Positions 1 through 9,235 are shown, numbered from the stretch's first letter. The stretch is DNA of 64,000 nt from Rothia koreensis (GCF_004136575.1 NZ_NOIQ01000007.1:1-64000); one strand, 5' to 3'. Notes: generated from the letters alone by a model not told the origin. Made by a program: numbers and translations.

Positions 1-1029
1 GCCGGCGGACGGGGTGGGAGCGCGCGGGCGGGGACGAGTGCGGGGCGGAGGCATTCCTTGTGGCTGGATCTGATGTATCCCAGGCTGCACCTCGCGCGTG
101 AACTGCTGGCCCCGACCGGCGTGATCGCGGTGTCGATCGACGACGCCGAGGCGCCGCGACTCAGGATGATCCTGGACGAGGTGTTCGGGGAGGAGAATCA
201 CTGCGCCACCATCGTGTGGGAGAAGAAGTACGCGCCCGCGAACGATTGCCGATCCTTCTCGGTCGTCCACGACTACGTGATGCTGTACTCCGCGTCCCCG
301 GCCTTCCGCAGAAGACTCCTGCCCCGCAGCGAGTCCGCGAATCGCCCGTACCGCCACGACGACGCGGACGGTCGCGGACCGTACCGAGCCAGCGACCTGT
401 CCGTGCGCACCTACCACCCGGCCAACGACTACCCCCTGGTCAACCCGTTGACCGGAACCGAGCACCGCCCGCCCGCGGGAAGGTGCTGGGGGCACGACCG
501 CGCATCGATGAACAGGCTGATCGAGGACGGGCGCATCTACTGGGGCGCGGACGGGACCCGGTCCCCGCAGCTCAAGAGGTATCTCTCGGACGTCCAGGAC
601 GGCATGGTTCCCACAACGCTGTGGACGCGCGACGTCGCCGGCCACACCCACGCCGCCCGGGCCGAGCTCAAGGCCCTCTTCGGGACCACGGCGGTCTTCG
701 AGACGCCCAAGCCGGTGCAACTGATCCGACGCCTGCTTCAGGTCTCGGCGGACCAGGACGCGATGGTGCTCGACTTCTTCGCCGGATCAGGAACCACGGG
801 CCACGCCGTCATGAGGCAGAACGCGGAGGACGGCGGTCACAGGTCCTGTGTGCTGGTGCAGCTGGGCGAGCCCATCGATGTCCGACGGAAACCGGAGGTT
901 GCGAGGGAATTCGGGACCATCGCCGAGGTCACCCGGCAGCGCGTGCGCCGCGCGGGTGAGGCCCTTCGAGCAGAGTTTCCCGAGCTGGACGAAGGCCTGA
1001 CTCGTTTCACTGAGGCAAGGATCGAATGA
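1..1029 (+). CDS. DNA (adenine-N6) methyltransferase, type III Mod-like, 5' end missing
   Basis: The frame is open from the first base to the TGA at 1027-1029, so the N-terminus lies outside the window. The visible part begins just before the block WLDLMYPRLHLARELL and continues with the GVIAVSIDD segment typical of type III Mod subunits. The SAM-binding motif FFAGSGTTGHAV lies near the C-terminus (about 770-805). In this beta-class order the catalytic DPPY motif comes first, and it is presumably upstream of the window. Mod proteins methylate adenine in an asymmetric site and, with a Res helicase-nuclease, form a type III restriction system. No res gene follows downstream, so the enzyme is either an orphan or its partner lies upstream. 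The TTG at 58 is not the real start because homology begins before it. Confidence 0.8.
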   Translation, partial: AGGRGGSARAGTSAGRRHSLWLDLMYPRLHLARELLAPTGVIAVSIDDAEAPRLRMILDEVFGEENHCATIVWEKKYAPANDCRSFSVVHDYVMLYSASPAFRRRLLPRSESANRPYRHDDADGRGPYRASDLSVRTYHPANDYPLVNPLTGTEHRPPAGRCWGHDRASMNRLIEDGRIYWGADGTRSPQLKRYLSDVQDGMVPTTLWTRDVAGHTHAARAELKALFGTTAVFETPKPVQLIRRLLQVSADQDAMVLDFFAGSGTTGHAVMRQNAEDGGHRSCVLVQLGEPIDVRRKPEVAREFGTIAEVTRQRVRRAGEALRAEFPELDEGLTRFTEARIE

Positions 1030-1112
1030 CCAGGCGTTTCTGCTTTGGAGAAGGGCGTGGGCGTGCGCTATACCGGAAAAGATAGTTTTCCTCCCAGGAA
1101 AGGTGGCCGAAT

Positions 1113-1436
1113 ATGTCCGCTCTTGCCCCCACGCTCTTCTCCACGGCCGGATTGCTCGGCGGGTACAAGGTGGCCCGCTCGACAGGAAATCGCCCCTTGG
1201 GCGGGGCAGTCCTGGCCGCCGCGGGTGCGGCCGCCTTCCGCGGATGGAAGGCGAACGCGGGAACCGGTACCGCCGCCGCGCTCACGGGCGTCTACGTTCT
1301 GTCCTTCGGCCTGTCCCATCCGCTCGCCAAGAAGATCGGCGCCTGGCCCAGTGTCTTCGCCGTGACCGCAGCAACCGGGGCGGCGTCGGCCGTTCTGGGG
1401 CGCGACCTCGGGAAGGGCCGGGGGACCGGGCGGTGA
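1113..1436 (+). CDS. Small conserved membrane protein, function unknown
   Basis: A 107-residue protein rich in Ala, Gly and Val, with about three hydrophobic stretches (around residues 5-20, 28-45 and 50-70, then 80-95) and a basic C-terminus. An AAAGG-type ribosome site lies a few bases before the ATG. The stop codon overlaps the GTG of the following methyltransferase (GTGA), so the two are probably translationally coupled. I do not recognise a family with an assigned function. Confidence 0.6.
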   Translation: MSALAPTLFSTAGLLGGYKVARSTGNRPLGGAVLAAAGAAAFRGWKANAGTGTAAALTGVYVLSFGLSHPLAKKIGAWPSVFAVTAATGAASAVLGRDLGKGRGTGR

Positions 1437-2272
1437 GCGACACGACTCCTGCCCCCGCCGCGGGGGCGGAGCGTACGCGCTGGAACCCCGAGAGCTATCT
1501 CGAGTTCGGTGACCAGAGATCCCGGCCGCTGACCGACCTCCTGCGCCGTGTGCCCTTGTCGCGGGCCGAAAGCGTCGTCGACCTCGGGTGCGGACCCGGC
1601 AACGATGTGCCGGTGATCCAGCAGATCTGGCCCGAGGCCATCGTGCACGGCGTGGACAGCAGTCAGGACATGATCGACGCCGCCCGAGCGGCCGGGGCAC
1701 CCGGATCGGACTACGAGCACTCGGACGTCCGGGACTGGCTGAGGGCGCGGCAGGAGAACGGTTGGACGCACGAGGAGCCGCGGCTCATTGTCTCCAATGC
1801 CCTGTTCCAGTGGGTCGACGGACACCTCGACTGGCTGCCCGACGTCGCCGATCTCGTTCCCGAGGGCGGCGTCTTCGCATTCCAGGTCCCCGGCAACTTC
1901 AACGCCCCCTCGCATACCCTCCTGCGGGAGACGGCCGCGCAGCCTGCCTACGCGCGGCACATCACCGAGAAACTCCGCGACACCGTGATCGGAGCACAGG
2001 AATATCTCTCCGTCCTGTCCCGACCGGGGTGGTCGGTGGATGCGTGGGAAACGACGTACCTGCATGTCCTGCCGGGGGAGGACGCCGTGTTCCGGTGGAT
2101 TTCCTCGACCGGCGCACGCCCGGTGCTCAATGCTCTTCCCGAGCCGGAGAAGTCCGCGTTCGTCGAGGAGTACAAGGCCACGCTGCGCGAGGCCTACCCG
2201 ACCGAGGCCTACGGCACCGTCCTGCCGTTCCGCCGCATTTTCGTGGTGGCGACCCGGCTCGCCGAGCGCTGA
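1433..2272 (+). CDS. tam: Trans-aconitate 2-methyltransferase
   Basis: A 279-residue class I SAM-dependent methyltransferase. The SAM loop is VVDLGCGPGNDVPVI near residue 45, followed by GVDSSQDMID and SNALFQWVDGHLDWLP, the pattern of Tam. Tam transfers a methyl group from SAM to trans-aconitate, a spontaneous by-product of the citrate cycle that inhibits aconitase. The GTG start overlaps the stop of the preceding small membrane protein by 4 bases. The length matches the family (about 250-260) plus a short Ala/Pro-rich N-terminus. The substrate assignment rests on family resemblance. Confidence 0.82.
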   Translation: MSDTTPAPAAGAERTRWNPESYLEFGDQRSRPLTDLLRRVPLSRAESVVDLGCGPGNDVPVIQQIWPEAIVHGVDSSQDMIDAARAAGAPGSDYEHSDVRDWLRARQENGWTHEEPRLIVSNALFQWVDGHLDWLPDVADLVPEGGVFAFQVPGNFNAPSHTLLRETAAQPAYARHITEKLRDTVIGAQEYLSVLSRPGWSVDAWETTYLHVLPGEDAVFRWISSTGARPVLNALPEPEKSAFVEEYKATLREAYPTEAYGTVLPFRRIFVVATRLAER

Positions 2273-2348
2273 GGTCCCGGGGACGCCTCGCCCCCGGAGC
2301 AGAATGTGAGGCACCGACCAATGCAGACGACACGCGGAAAGAAGGACC

Positions 2349-3566
2349 ATGACAACGGGACAGCACGAATTCACCCCACGCCTCGCGCACAATTTCTCCG
2401 ATACGGAGGATTCCCCGGTCAGGGCTCTTCTCGACCTCGTCAGCCGTCCCGGCGTCATCTCCTTCGCCGGCGGTGTGCCGGACCCGACCTACTTCGATCT
2501 CGATGCGATCAGGTCCGCCTACGATGCCGCCCTGTCCCGGCCCGAGCGCGCTCTCCAGTACTCCTCGAGCGACGGCGAGCTCGAACTGCGGGAAATCATC
2601 GCGGCCAACCTGACCGACGAAGGCATCCCCTCCCAGGCCGAGGATGTGCTCGTGACCACCGGGTCCCAGCAAGGACTGACCCTGATGGGCCAGGTGATGA
2701 TCGACCAGGGCGACGTCATCCTCGTCGAGGACCCGACCTACCTCGCCGCGCTCCAGACCTTCGGGCTCGCGGGCGCGCACTTCGTCGCCGTCGACTGCGA
2801 CGACGACGGAGTGGTTCCCGAGGCGCTCGAGAAGGCCATCGAACTGCACCAGCCGAAGCTCGTGTACCTCATCCCGAGTTACCAGAACCCCAGCGGACGG
2901 ACCATGCCCGCCCAGCGGCGGCGGGATGTGGCGGATATTCTGCTCAGGACCCGGACCATGCTCATCGAGGACGATCCGTACTCGAGCCTGCGCTACTCCG
3001 GCGAGCACCTCGAGCCGATCTGCGCAATCGAGGGCATGGCCGCACAGACGGCCCTCTTGCAGACGCTGTCCAAATCCGTGGCCCCCGGAATCCGGCTCGG
3101 GTGGGCTCGCGTGCCCGCATCGATCCGAGATGCACTGATCGTGGGCAAACAGGCGATCGACCTGCACAGTTCCACGGTCGACCAGTACGCGGCCGCTCAC
3201 TACCTGGCACACCCGGAGACGCACCAGTCGGATGCGGAGAAGCTCGAGGTGTACGGCCAGAGGCTGCGGACCATGGTCCGCGAGCTGCCGCGGGCCCTGC
3301 CCGAAGGGACGCACGTGACGTCGCCGTCGGGCGGAATGTTCCTGTGGGCGGAGCTGCCCGAGGCATACGACACGGATGCGCTCCTGCCGTACGCGATGCG
3401 GGAAGGCGTCGGGTTCGTGCCGGGAAGTTCGTTCCACGTCGACACGAGTATCCGGAACACGATGCGGATTTCGTTCGTGACCAACGCCGAGAGCGAGATC
3501 GTCGAGGGCGTCACCCGGCTCGCACGCGCCGTCGAGGCCTACGAGGCCGAGCAGCTCGCGGCCTGA
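2349..3566 (+). CDS. PLP-dependent aminotransferase, class I/II (2-aminoadipate/MocR-C-terminal type)
   Basis: A 405-residue fold-type I aminotransferase. Visible landmarks are the N-terminal FAGGVPDPTYFD segment, TTGSQQGLTLMGQ, the VEDPTY block, YLIPSYQNPSGRTM around residue 180, and the PLP lysine in LQTLSKSVAPGIRLGW around residue 240. The C-terminus carries the arginine context NTMRISFV. It resembles the LysN / 2-aminoadipate transaminase group without the N-terminal GntR domain of MocR regulators. A GAAGGA ribosome site sits 3-8 bases before the ATG. The substrate cannot be told from sequence; branched-chain, aromatic or aminoadipate amino donors are all possible. Confidence 0.8.
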   Translation: MTTGQHEFTPRLAHNFSDTEDSPVRALLDLVSRPGVISFAGGVPDPTYFDLDAIRSAYDAALSRPERALQYSSSDGELELREIIAANLTDEGIPSQAEDVLVTTGSQQGLTLMGQVMIDQGDVILVEDPTYLAALQTFGLAGAHFVAVDCDDDGVVPEALEKAIELHQPKLVYLIPSYQNPSGRTMPAQRRRDVADILLRTRTMLIEDDPYSSLRYSGEHLEPICAIEGMAAQTALLQTLSKSVAPGIRLGWARVPASIRDALIVGKQAIDLHSSTVDQYAAAHYLAHPETHQSDAEKLEVYGQRLRTMVRELPRALPEGTHVTSPSGGMFLWAELPEAYDTDALLPYAMREGVGFVPGSSFHVDTSIRNTMRISFVTNAESEIVEGVTRLARAVEAYEAEQLAA

Positions 3567-3570
3567 GTTC

Positions 3571-4200
3571 CTACTCGGCGTCCGGGGCCCGGCCGGAAAG
3601 GACGGCCGTGCGTCGGGAGCGGGGTGAGGTCACCGTCGGGTCGTCCGGAATCCAGAACCTCAGGGGAGCGTCGACGTTCTTGCTGATGCCGATGCGGCGT
3701 CCGCGCACGAAATCAACGGGGGAGCGGGCGGGCTCGATCCAGAACCCGTCGCTCGGGGCCTCGCCCGTCGCACCGGAGCGCACCTGATGGACCGGGCTTC
3801 CGTTGTCGACCAGGTCCAGGCCCAGGGCCGAACCCAAATTTCCCGGACCGCGAGCCAGGTTCGCATCCGTCGAGGCGGGGCCGCGACGTCGTCGAACCTC
3901 CTCGTGCCCCGACAGGACCTCGCCGGCCCGCATGAGGCAACCGGAGGCCGTACCGTCCGGCGAGCAGACCAGATTGCCGGCCCGGTGGATCCCGTAGGAG
4001 GCGTAGACGTAGAGATGGCTCGGTTCGCCGAACATGGTCGCGCACCGAGGGGTGGGACCCTTGTGCGCGTGGGACGCGGGATCGGATGTTCCGAGGTACG
4101 CCTCGACCTCGGTCAGTCGGATCGCGACGGAACCTCGATGGATCACGGCACCGAGCAGGTGCTCGGCCACGACGTCGGCCGTGCGGGAGAAGTCGATCAT
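3571..4200 (-). CDS. 3-methyladenine/alkyladenine DNA glycosylase (AAG/Mpg family)
   Basis: A roughly 209-residue Mpg-family monofunctional glycosylase that excises alkylated purines in base-excision repair. Signature blocks are RLTEVEAYLG (with the catalytic Glu), DPASHAHKG, CATMFG, VYASYGIHRAGNLV and the LARGPGNLGSALG segment. I chose the ATG at 4200, which places DFSRTADVVAEHLLGA at the usual family N-terminus. An alternative TTG at 4245 has a GGGGAGGA ribosome site, though closely spaced, and would add 15 residues. The gene ends 5 bp from the aminotransferase in convergent orientation and is divergent from rpsO. Confidence 0.88.
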   Translation of the reverse strand: MIDFSRTADVVAEHLLGAVIHRGSVAIRLTEVEAYLGTSDPASHAHKGPTPRCATMFGEPSHLYVYASYGIHRAGNLVCSPDGTASGCLMRAGEVLSGHEEVRRRRGPASTDANLARGPGNLGSALGLDLVDNGSPVHQVRSGATGEAPSDGFWIEPARSPVDFVRGRRIGISKNVDAPLRFWIPDDPTVTSPRSRRTAVLSGRAPDAE

Positions 4201-4290
4201 GGCACCATCGTTGCACGCCGCGTAGCACGTCTCACACTCGGCCAAGGTCCTCCCCGACGAGCCAATCTTCCGGCGGAGGGCTCGATCCGT

Positions 4291-4296
4291 TAGGAT
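4291..4296 (+). promoter_or_regulatory. Candidate -10 box of rpsO
   Basis: TAGGAT lies about 160 bases upstream of the rpsO start, in the gap divergent from the DNA glycosylase gene. It would give a leader of about 150 nt. The -35 region (TTCCGG near 4268) is poor, so this is only a candidate. Confidence 0.35.
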
Positions 4297-4453
4297 GGGA
4301 ACACGTCTGGCTGCAGTCCGTGGTTGCCAGTCGCCCCAAACCCGTGATCCTCAGGCGGCCCAGCCCGCCCGGGACTGTCCGCGGTGTGTCGGGGTTCCCG
4401 GCGGCATTCGCCGTATCGGGCCGTTCACGGCACTGACTCTAGGAGTTAATTCA

Positions 4454-4723
4454 GTGGCACTGGATCCCGCTGTCAAGCAGGAAATCATCAATGAGTACGC
4501 AACCCACGAGGGCGACACGGGTTCGCCCGAGGTCCAGGTTGCGGTTCTGACTCGTCGCATCAGCGACCTGACGGAGCACCTCAAGTTCCACAAGCACGAC
4601 CACCACTCGCGTCGTGGTCTCATGATCCTCGTCGGCCGCCGCCGCAACATGCTCGGCTACCTGCGTCGGATCGATATCGAGCGCTACCGTACGCTGATCC
4701 AGCGTCTCGGAATCCGCCGATAA
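4454..4723 (+). CDS. rpsO: 30S ribosomal protein S15
   Basis: An 89-residue S15. It matches the family along its whole length, including [17 protein letters not shown], the [11 protein letters not shown] segment that contacts 16S rRNA helices 20-22, and the C-terminal [12 protein letters not shown]. The GTG start at 4454 is set by an AGGAG ribosome site at 4441-4445. S15 binds the central domain of 16S rRNA early in 30S assembly. It is followed by pnp, the conserved bacterial rpsO-pnp arrangement. Confidence 0.98.
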   Translation: MALDPAVKQEIINEYATHEGDTGSPEVQVAVLTRRISDLTEHLKFHKHDHHSRRGLMILVGRRRNMLGYLRRIDIERYRTLIQRLGIRR

Positions 4724-4906
4724 GGACGACAAATGCGAGGGGCGGCGCCGCCTTCCGGGATCCGGCTTCCTGACATGGGAGACTGGTGACCGGACGGCAG
4801 CGCCGCCTTCTCGCTGTTCACCGCGAAACGGCGAGGTGCCCGGCGTGAGCCGGGAACAACGAAAAAATACCGCGCGGCCCGGCCTCTCCTTGCGGTCCTC
4901 GGTAGT

Positions 4907-4933
4907 GGCCTCCGGATGACACATCCGTGGGCC
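4907..4933 (+). promoter_or_regulatory. Hairpin in the rpsO-pnp intergenic RNA, candidate pnp control element
   Basis: The 267-base gap before pnp holds an inverted repeat. GGCC plus CGGATG (4907-4918) pairs with CATCCG plus GGCC (4922-4933) around a 3-base loop, with one 2x2 internal mismatch. A second arm pair, CCTCGA / TCGAGG, follows directly and overlaps its right arm. In enterobacteria a hairpin in this position is the site of RNase III/PNPase autoregulation. A similar role here is inference only. Confidence 0.35.
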
Positions 4934-4990
4934 TCGATCGAAGACCGAGTCGAGGCGGGCCGGCGCGAAGAACAGAAACGGAGGTGACCC

Positions 4991-7228
4991 TTGGAGGGTC
5001 CCGAGATTCAATTCGCAGAAGCCATTATCGACAATGGCAAATTCGGCAAGCGCACCGTGCGCTTCGAAACCGGTCGGCTGGCCAAGCAGGCAGCCGGCTC
5101 CACATTCGTCTCGATTGACGAGGACACCAGCATGCTGTCGGCCACCGCTGTCGGCAAGCACCCGCGCGAAGGCTTCGACTTCTTCCCGCTGACGGTCGAC
5201 GTCGAAGAGCGCATGTACGCAGCGGGCCGCATCCCCGGATCGTTCTTCCGCCGCGAGGGACGCCCCTCGACGGACGCGATCCTGGCGTGCCGCCTGATCG
5301 ACCGCCCGTTGCGCCCGGCCTTCGCCAAGGGCATCCGCAACGAGGTGCAGGTCGTCGTCACCGTGCTGACGATCGACCCGGACGAAATCTACAACACCGT
5401 GGCGATCAACGCCGCGTCGATGTCCACGACCCTGTCCGGCATCCCGTTCCAGGGGCCGGTCGGCGGAATCCGCATTGCCCTCATCGACGGCCAGTGGGTT
5501 GCTTTCCCCAAGCACTCGCAGCTCGAGAACGCCGTCTTTGACATGGCCGTGGCCGGTCGCGTGGTGACCAAGTCGGACGGAACCGAGGACGTCGCGATCA
5601 TGATGGTCGAGGCCGAGGCCACCGACAATTCGTGGGACCTGGTCCAGTCCGGTGCCGCCGCACCGACCGAGGACATCGTGGCCGAGGGCCTCGAGGCGTC
5701 CAAGCCGTTCATCAAGGCCCTGTGCGACGCCCAGTCGGACCTGGCCGAGCGCGCCGGCAAGCCGACCATGGAGATCGAGCGCTTCGGCGGCTACGGCGAC
5801 GACGTCGCCCAGGCCGTGGAATCCAAGTTCTCCGGCAAGATCAAGGACGTCTACTCCATCGCCGGCAAGCAGGACCGGGAGATCGCTTCCGAGGACCTGC
5901 AGAAGGAGATCACCGAGGAGCTCGCCGGTGAGGGCAAGGAATTCGAGGGCCGCCTGGACGAGGTCAACGGAGCATTCAACGCTCTGACCAAGCAGACGGT
6001 GCGCCAGCGGATCCTGACCGATCAGGTGCGTATCGACGGCCGCGGGCTGACCGACATTCGCCAGCTCACCGCCGAGGTCGAGGTCCTGCCGCGCGTGCAC
6101 GGATCCGCGATCTTCGAGCGCGGCGAGACCCAGATCATGGGTGTGACCACGCTGAACATGCTCAAGCTGGAGCAGCAGATCGACTCCCTCTCGCCGGTCA
6201 AGTCGAAGCGCTACATCCACCATTACAACTTCCCGCCCTACTCCACGGGCGAGACCGGTCGCGTCGGCTCCCCGAAGCGGCGCGAAATCGGGCACGGTGC
6301 ACTCGCTGAGCGGGCCATCACCCCGGTTCTGCCGTCCCGCGAGGAATTCCCGTACGCGATCCGTCAGGTCTCCGAGGCGCTCGGATCGAACGGCTCGACG
6401 TCGATGGGCTCCGTGTGTGCATCGACCCTGTCGCTGCTCAACGCAGGTGTTCCGCTGCGTGCACCCGTCGCGGGCATCGCGATGGGTCTGGTCTCGGACG
6501 AGGTCGACGGCGAGACGCGGTACGCCGCGCTGACCGACATCCTCGGTGCCGAAGACGCCCTCGGTGACATGGACTTCAAGGTCGCCGGAACGTCCGAGTT
6601 CGTGACCGCGATCCAGCTCGACACCAAGCTCGACGGCATCCCCGCCTCGGTGCTGGGCGCCGCCCTCAAGCAGGCCCGCGAGGCGCGGTTGCACATCCTC
6701 GACGTGCTGACCTCCGCGATCGACCAGCCGGACGAGATGAGCGAATTTGCTCCCCGCATCATCAGCGTGCACGTGCCCGTGTCCAAGATCGGTGAGGTCA
6801 TCGGCCCGAAGGGCAAGATGATCAACCAGATCCAGGAGGACACCGGCGCGGACATCACGATCGAGGACGACGGAACCGTGTACATCGGCGCCGTCGACGG
6901 ACCGTCGGCCGAGGCCGCACGCTCCGCGATCAACGCCATCGCGAACCCGCAGGTTCCCGAGGTCGGCGAACGGTACCTGGGAACGGTCGTCAAGACCACG
7001 ACCTTCGGTGCTTTCGTCTCCCTGACCCCGGGCAAGGACGGCCTCCTGCACATCTCGGAACTGCGCAAGCTCAACGACGGCAAGCGCGTGACCGAGGTCG
7101 AGGACGTCGTCGGCGTGGGGCAGAAGGTCCAGGTCGAGATCACCAAGATCGACGACCGCGGCAAGCTGTCCCTGGCCCCGGTGGTTTCCGAGGAGGACGC
7201 CGCCGCCCAGAGCGACGACGAGGAGTAG
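4991..7228 (+). CDS. pnp: Polynucleotide phosphorylase / guanosine pentaphosphate synthetase
   Basis: A 745-residue PNPase, the phosphorolytic 3'-5' exoribonuclease; actinobacterial enzymes also make (p)ppGpp. Two RNase PH domains flank a helical linker. The second core holds the phosphate-site segments [16 protein letters not shown] and [15 protein letters not shown] domain ([12 protein letters not shown], about residue 600) and an S1 domain (about 655-725) follow, then an acidic tail. The start is TTG at 4991, supported by GGAGGTGA immediately upstream. The gene lies downstream of rpsO and ends at a strong terminator hairpin. Confidence 0.97.
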   Translation: MEGPEIQFAEAIIDNGKFGKRTVRFETGRLAKQAAGSTFVSIDEDTSMLSATAVGKHPREGFDFFPLTVDVEERMYAAGRIPGSFFRREGRPSTDAILACRLIDRPLRPAFAKGIRNEVQVVVTVLTIDPDEIYNTVAINAASMSTTLSGIPFQGPVGGIRIALIDGQWVAFPKHSQLENAVFDMAVAGRVVTKSDGTEDVAIMMVEAEATDNSWDLVQSGAAAPTEDIVAEGLEASKPFIKALCDAQSDLAERAGKPTMEIERFGGYGDDVAQAVESKFSGKIKDVYSIAGKQDREIASEDLQKEITEELAGEGKEFEGRLDEVNGAFNALTKQTVRQRILTDQVRIDGRGLTDIRQLTAEVEVLPRVHGSAIFERGETQIMGVTTLNMLKLEQQIDSLSPVKSKRYIHHYNFPPYSTGETGRVGSPKRREIGHGALAERAITPVLPSREEFPYAIRQVSEALGSNGSTSMGSVCASTLSLLNAGVPLRAPVAGIAMGLVSDEVDGETRYAALTDILGAEDALGDMDFKVAGTSEFVTAIQLDTKLDGIPASVLGAALKQAREARLHILDVLTSAIDQPDEMSEFAPRIISVHVPVSKIGEVIGPKGKMINQIQEDTGADITIEDDGTVYIGAVDGPSAEAARSAINAIANPQVPEVGERYLGTVVKTTTFGAFVSLTPGKDGLLHISELRKLNDGKRVTEVEDVVGVGQKVQVEITKIDDRGKLSLAPVVSEEDAAAQSDDEE

Positions 7229-7244
7229 TCTCCGCGCAGCTGTG

Positions 7245-7296
7245 ACAGAAGGCCCCGGTCGGGATCCCGCGAGGATCCCCGGCCGGGGCCTTCTGT
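7245..7296 (+). terminator. Terminator hairpin after pnp
   Basis: A 19-base stem (7245-7263 with 7278-7296) has all Watson-Crick pairs except one G-U, a 14-base loop and no U-run. It starts 16 bases after the pnp stop. It separates pnp from the M16 peptidase gene, which has its own promoter. Confidence 0.8.
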
Positions 7297-7300
7297 CGAA

Positions 7301-7329
7301 TTGGACCCGGTCCACGATGGTCCTAGACT
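7301..7329 (+). promoter_or_regulatory. Sigma-70-type promoter of the M16 peptidase gene
   Basis: TTGGAC (7301-7306) is separated by 17 bases from TAGACT (7324-7329). The expected transcription start is near 7336. This argues against translation starts upstream of it, at 7242 or 7317. Confidence 0.6.
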
Positions 7330-7397
7330 CGACGCCGGGCCGGTCTACGTTCTCGGCCCGCAGAATGTCCGCCCCCAGTGAGGAACTGAGTGTCGCC

Positions 7398-8765
7398 ATG
7401 CCATACGCATTGGGTCTCGAACCCGAGCAGCTTGCCGAAGAATTCGACTACGAGCACGGCCGCCTGGTGTGCGCGACCGAGGGCGGCAACGAGGTGAGGC
7501 GATCCGTGCTGCCCGGAGGAGTCCGGGTCCTGACCGAGCGGATGCCCGGCCAGCGCAGCGTCGCCCTGGGATTCTGGCTCGGCGTCGGATCCCGCGACGA
7601 GACGCAGGGCATGTACGGTTCGACCCATTTTCTCGAACACCTCCTCTTCAAAGGCACGCCCTCGCGCAGCGCCCTGGACATCGCCGAGGAGTTCGACGCC
7701 GTCGGGGGAGAATCCAACGCCCTGACGGCCAAGGAACACACTTGCTACTACGCCAGGGTTCTCTCCGAAGACGTCGGCATGGCCGTGGACGTCATCGCCG
7801 ACATGGTGACCTCGGCGAGCATCGATCCCCGCGAGCTCGAGCAGGAGCGTGGCGTGATCCTCGAGGAAATCGCGATGGACCTGGACGACCCGACGGACGT
7901 TGCCTTCGAGAACTTCACCGCGAAGGTCATGGGAGGACACCCCCTGGGCCGGCCGATCGGCGGCACTCCGTCCGAAATCACCCAGGTGGCCCGCGACGCG
8001 GTGTGGGAGCACTACGCGAAGTACTACACCCCGGACCGTCTGGTCATTTCCGCAGCCGGCGGACTCGAGCACTCCGAGGTGGTGCAGCTCGTGCTCGATG
8101 CGCTCGACCGGGCCGGATGGGAGCTCCCGGAGCGAACAACACCCGCGCCCCGGAGGGTCCGGACCCCGGCCGTCCTTCACCCCGAATTCGGCGACCACAC
8201 GGTTGACCGAGCCTTCGAGCAGGCCAACGTGGTGCTGGGGAGCACCGGTCTGATCGCGGGGTCACCGCAGCGCTACGCGATGTCCGTGCTCAACGCCTGC
8301 CTGGGCGGAGGCATGTCCTCCCGACTGTTCCAGGAGATTCGGGAGAAGCGTGGGCTGGCCTACAACACGTTCTCCTTCGGGGGCTCCTATTCCGACGCCG
8401 GGTACTTCGGCATGTACGCGGGGTGCACCGCGGACAAGGCGCCGGTCGTGGTCGATCTGATGCGGGCGGAACTCGACCGGCTCGCGGAAGAGGGGCTGCG
8501 CGACCGTGAGCTGGACAAGTTCACGGGGCAACTCAGTGGGGCCACGATCCTCGGGAGCGAGGACCCGGGCTCGCGTATGTCGCGACTCGGCCGGTCCGAA
8601 CTGGACACGGGACATTTCACCGATCTGGACGAGCTGCACGAGAACATCAGGGCGGTAACCGCCCAGGAGGTTCAGGACTTGGCAGCGGACCTGGCGGGCC
8701 GACCGACCGTGACCACGTGGGTCGGTACGGGCGCGGCCTCGGCGGCGAACGCGTCGGCGTCGTAA
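7398..8765 (+). CDS. M16-family zinc metallopeptidase (processing-peptidase-like)
   Basis: About 455 residues. The inverted zinc site HFLEH lies in GSTHFLEHLLFKG, with the downstream glutamate in ELEQERGVILEEIAM, as in pitrilysin/mitochondrial-processing-peptidase relatives. The second half, ACLGGGMSSRLFQEIREKRGLAY, is the inactive partner domain. In Actinobacteria this gene (PepR-type) normally sits between pnp and dapB. Here dapB is 25 kb away. The start is uncertain: I prefer ATG 7398 because the promoter at 7301-7329 excludes the longer frames. ATG 7365 is possible. Confidence 0.9.
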   Translation: MPYALGLEPEQLAEEFDYEHGRLVCATEGGNEVRRSVLPGGVRVLTERMPGQRSVALGFWLGVGSRDETQGMYGSTHFLEHLLFKGTPSRSALDIAEEFDAVGGESNALTAKEHTCYYARVLSEDVGMAVDVIADMVTSASIDPRELEQERGVILEEIAMDLDDPTDVAFENFTAKVMGGHPLGRPIGGTPSEITQVARDAVWEHYAKYYTPDRLVISAAGGLEHSEVVQLVLDALDRAGWELPERTTPAPRRVRTPAVLHPEFGDHTVDRAFEQANVVLGSTGLIAGSPQRYAMSVLNACLGGGMSSRLFQEIREKRGLAYNTFSFGGSYSDAGYFGMYAGCTADKAPVVVDLMRAELDRLAEEGLRDRELDKFTGQLSGATILGSEDPGSRMSRLGRSELDTGHFTDLDELHENIRAVTAQEVQDLAADLAGRPTVTTWVGTGAASAANASAS

Positions 8766-8804
8766 CAGCTATGTTTTAAATGTGACATGGGTTAAGGTTT
8801 TTGC

Positions 8805-9122
8805 ATGTGTTCCTCGATCTTCGTGACAGGAGAGGCGAAGTCCCCGTCGAACAACCCGATCACCTCCAAGTTCGGGCTTTTCTTCATCGGGCTCGTCGTC
8901 GATACGGACACGCACCGAATTCTCGATGCAGAATGCACGGCGACGTTGGCGCTGACGAATTCGTTCGTCAGGAGCTTGATCGTCGGCGCCGGCATCGATG
9001 AGGAGGAAGACCTGGTGGAGCGGATCTCCACCAGGTATCACGGATCGTCCCAGCGGGCATTGATCACGGCGTTGCGCAATGCGGCGTCCAAGTACCGTTG
9101 CGCGACCGACAACACGCGTTAG
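8805..9122 (+). CDS. DUF3870 family protein
   Basis: A 105-residue soluble protein with the DUF3870 pattern VTGEAKSPSNNPITSKFGLFFIGLVVDT, then AECTATLALTNSFVRSLIVG, and HGSSQRALITALRNAASKY near the C-terminus. The biochemical role is unknown. It lies directly before a DUF819 permease and the peptide-salvage genes, on the same strand, but is separated from them by a strong terminator-like hairpin. The ribosome site is weak (AAGG about 8 bases before ATG). Confidence 0.75.
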   Translation: MCSSIFVTGEAKSPSNNPITSKFGLFFIGLVVDTDTHRILDAECTATLALTNSFVRSLIVGAGIDEEEDLVERISTRYHGSSQRALITALRNAASKYRCATDNTR

Positions 9123-9161
9123 GCACCCTGATTGCTTGGTCCCTCCCCGGGGACCGGACCC

Positions 9162-9207
9162 AGTCGGAAATACCGGACCAGACTGTCCCGGTGTTTCCGA
9201 CTTTTTT
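9162..9207 (+). terminator. Intrinsic terminator with T-run, possible attenuator before the DUF819 operon
   Basis: AGTCGGAAA-TACCGGAC (9162-9178) pairs with GTCCCGGTG-TTTCCGACT (9185-9202) with one G-U and one bulge. It is followed by six T's (9202-9207). Such a U-run is rare among the terminators of this window. It sits 29 bases before the ATG of the DUF819 gene. It may end DUF3870 mRNA or control read-through into the permease operon. A smaller GGTCCC/GGGACC hairpin precedes it (9138-9155). Confidence 0.75.
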
Positions 9208-9235
9208 GTACTCGGGGTGCAGAAAGGAAACGAGC

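Noticed and set aside
7242-7397. A longer N-terminus for the M16 peptidase starting at 7242
   Set aside because: It would begin inside the pnp terminator hairpin and upstream of the gene's own promoter at 7301-7329.
4451-7399. A 982-codon open frame on the minus strand opposite rpsO-pnp
   Set aside because: It mirrors pnp codons in high-GC DNA, has no family resemblance, and the plus strand is clearly pnp.
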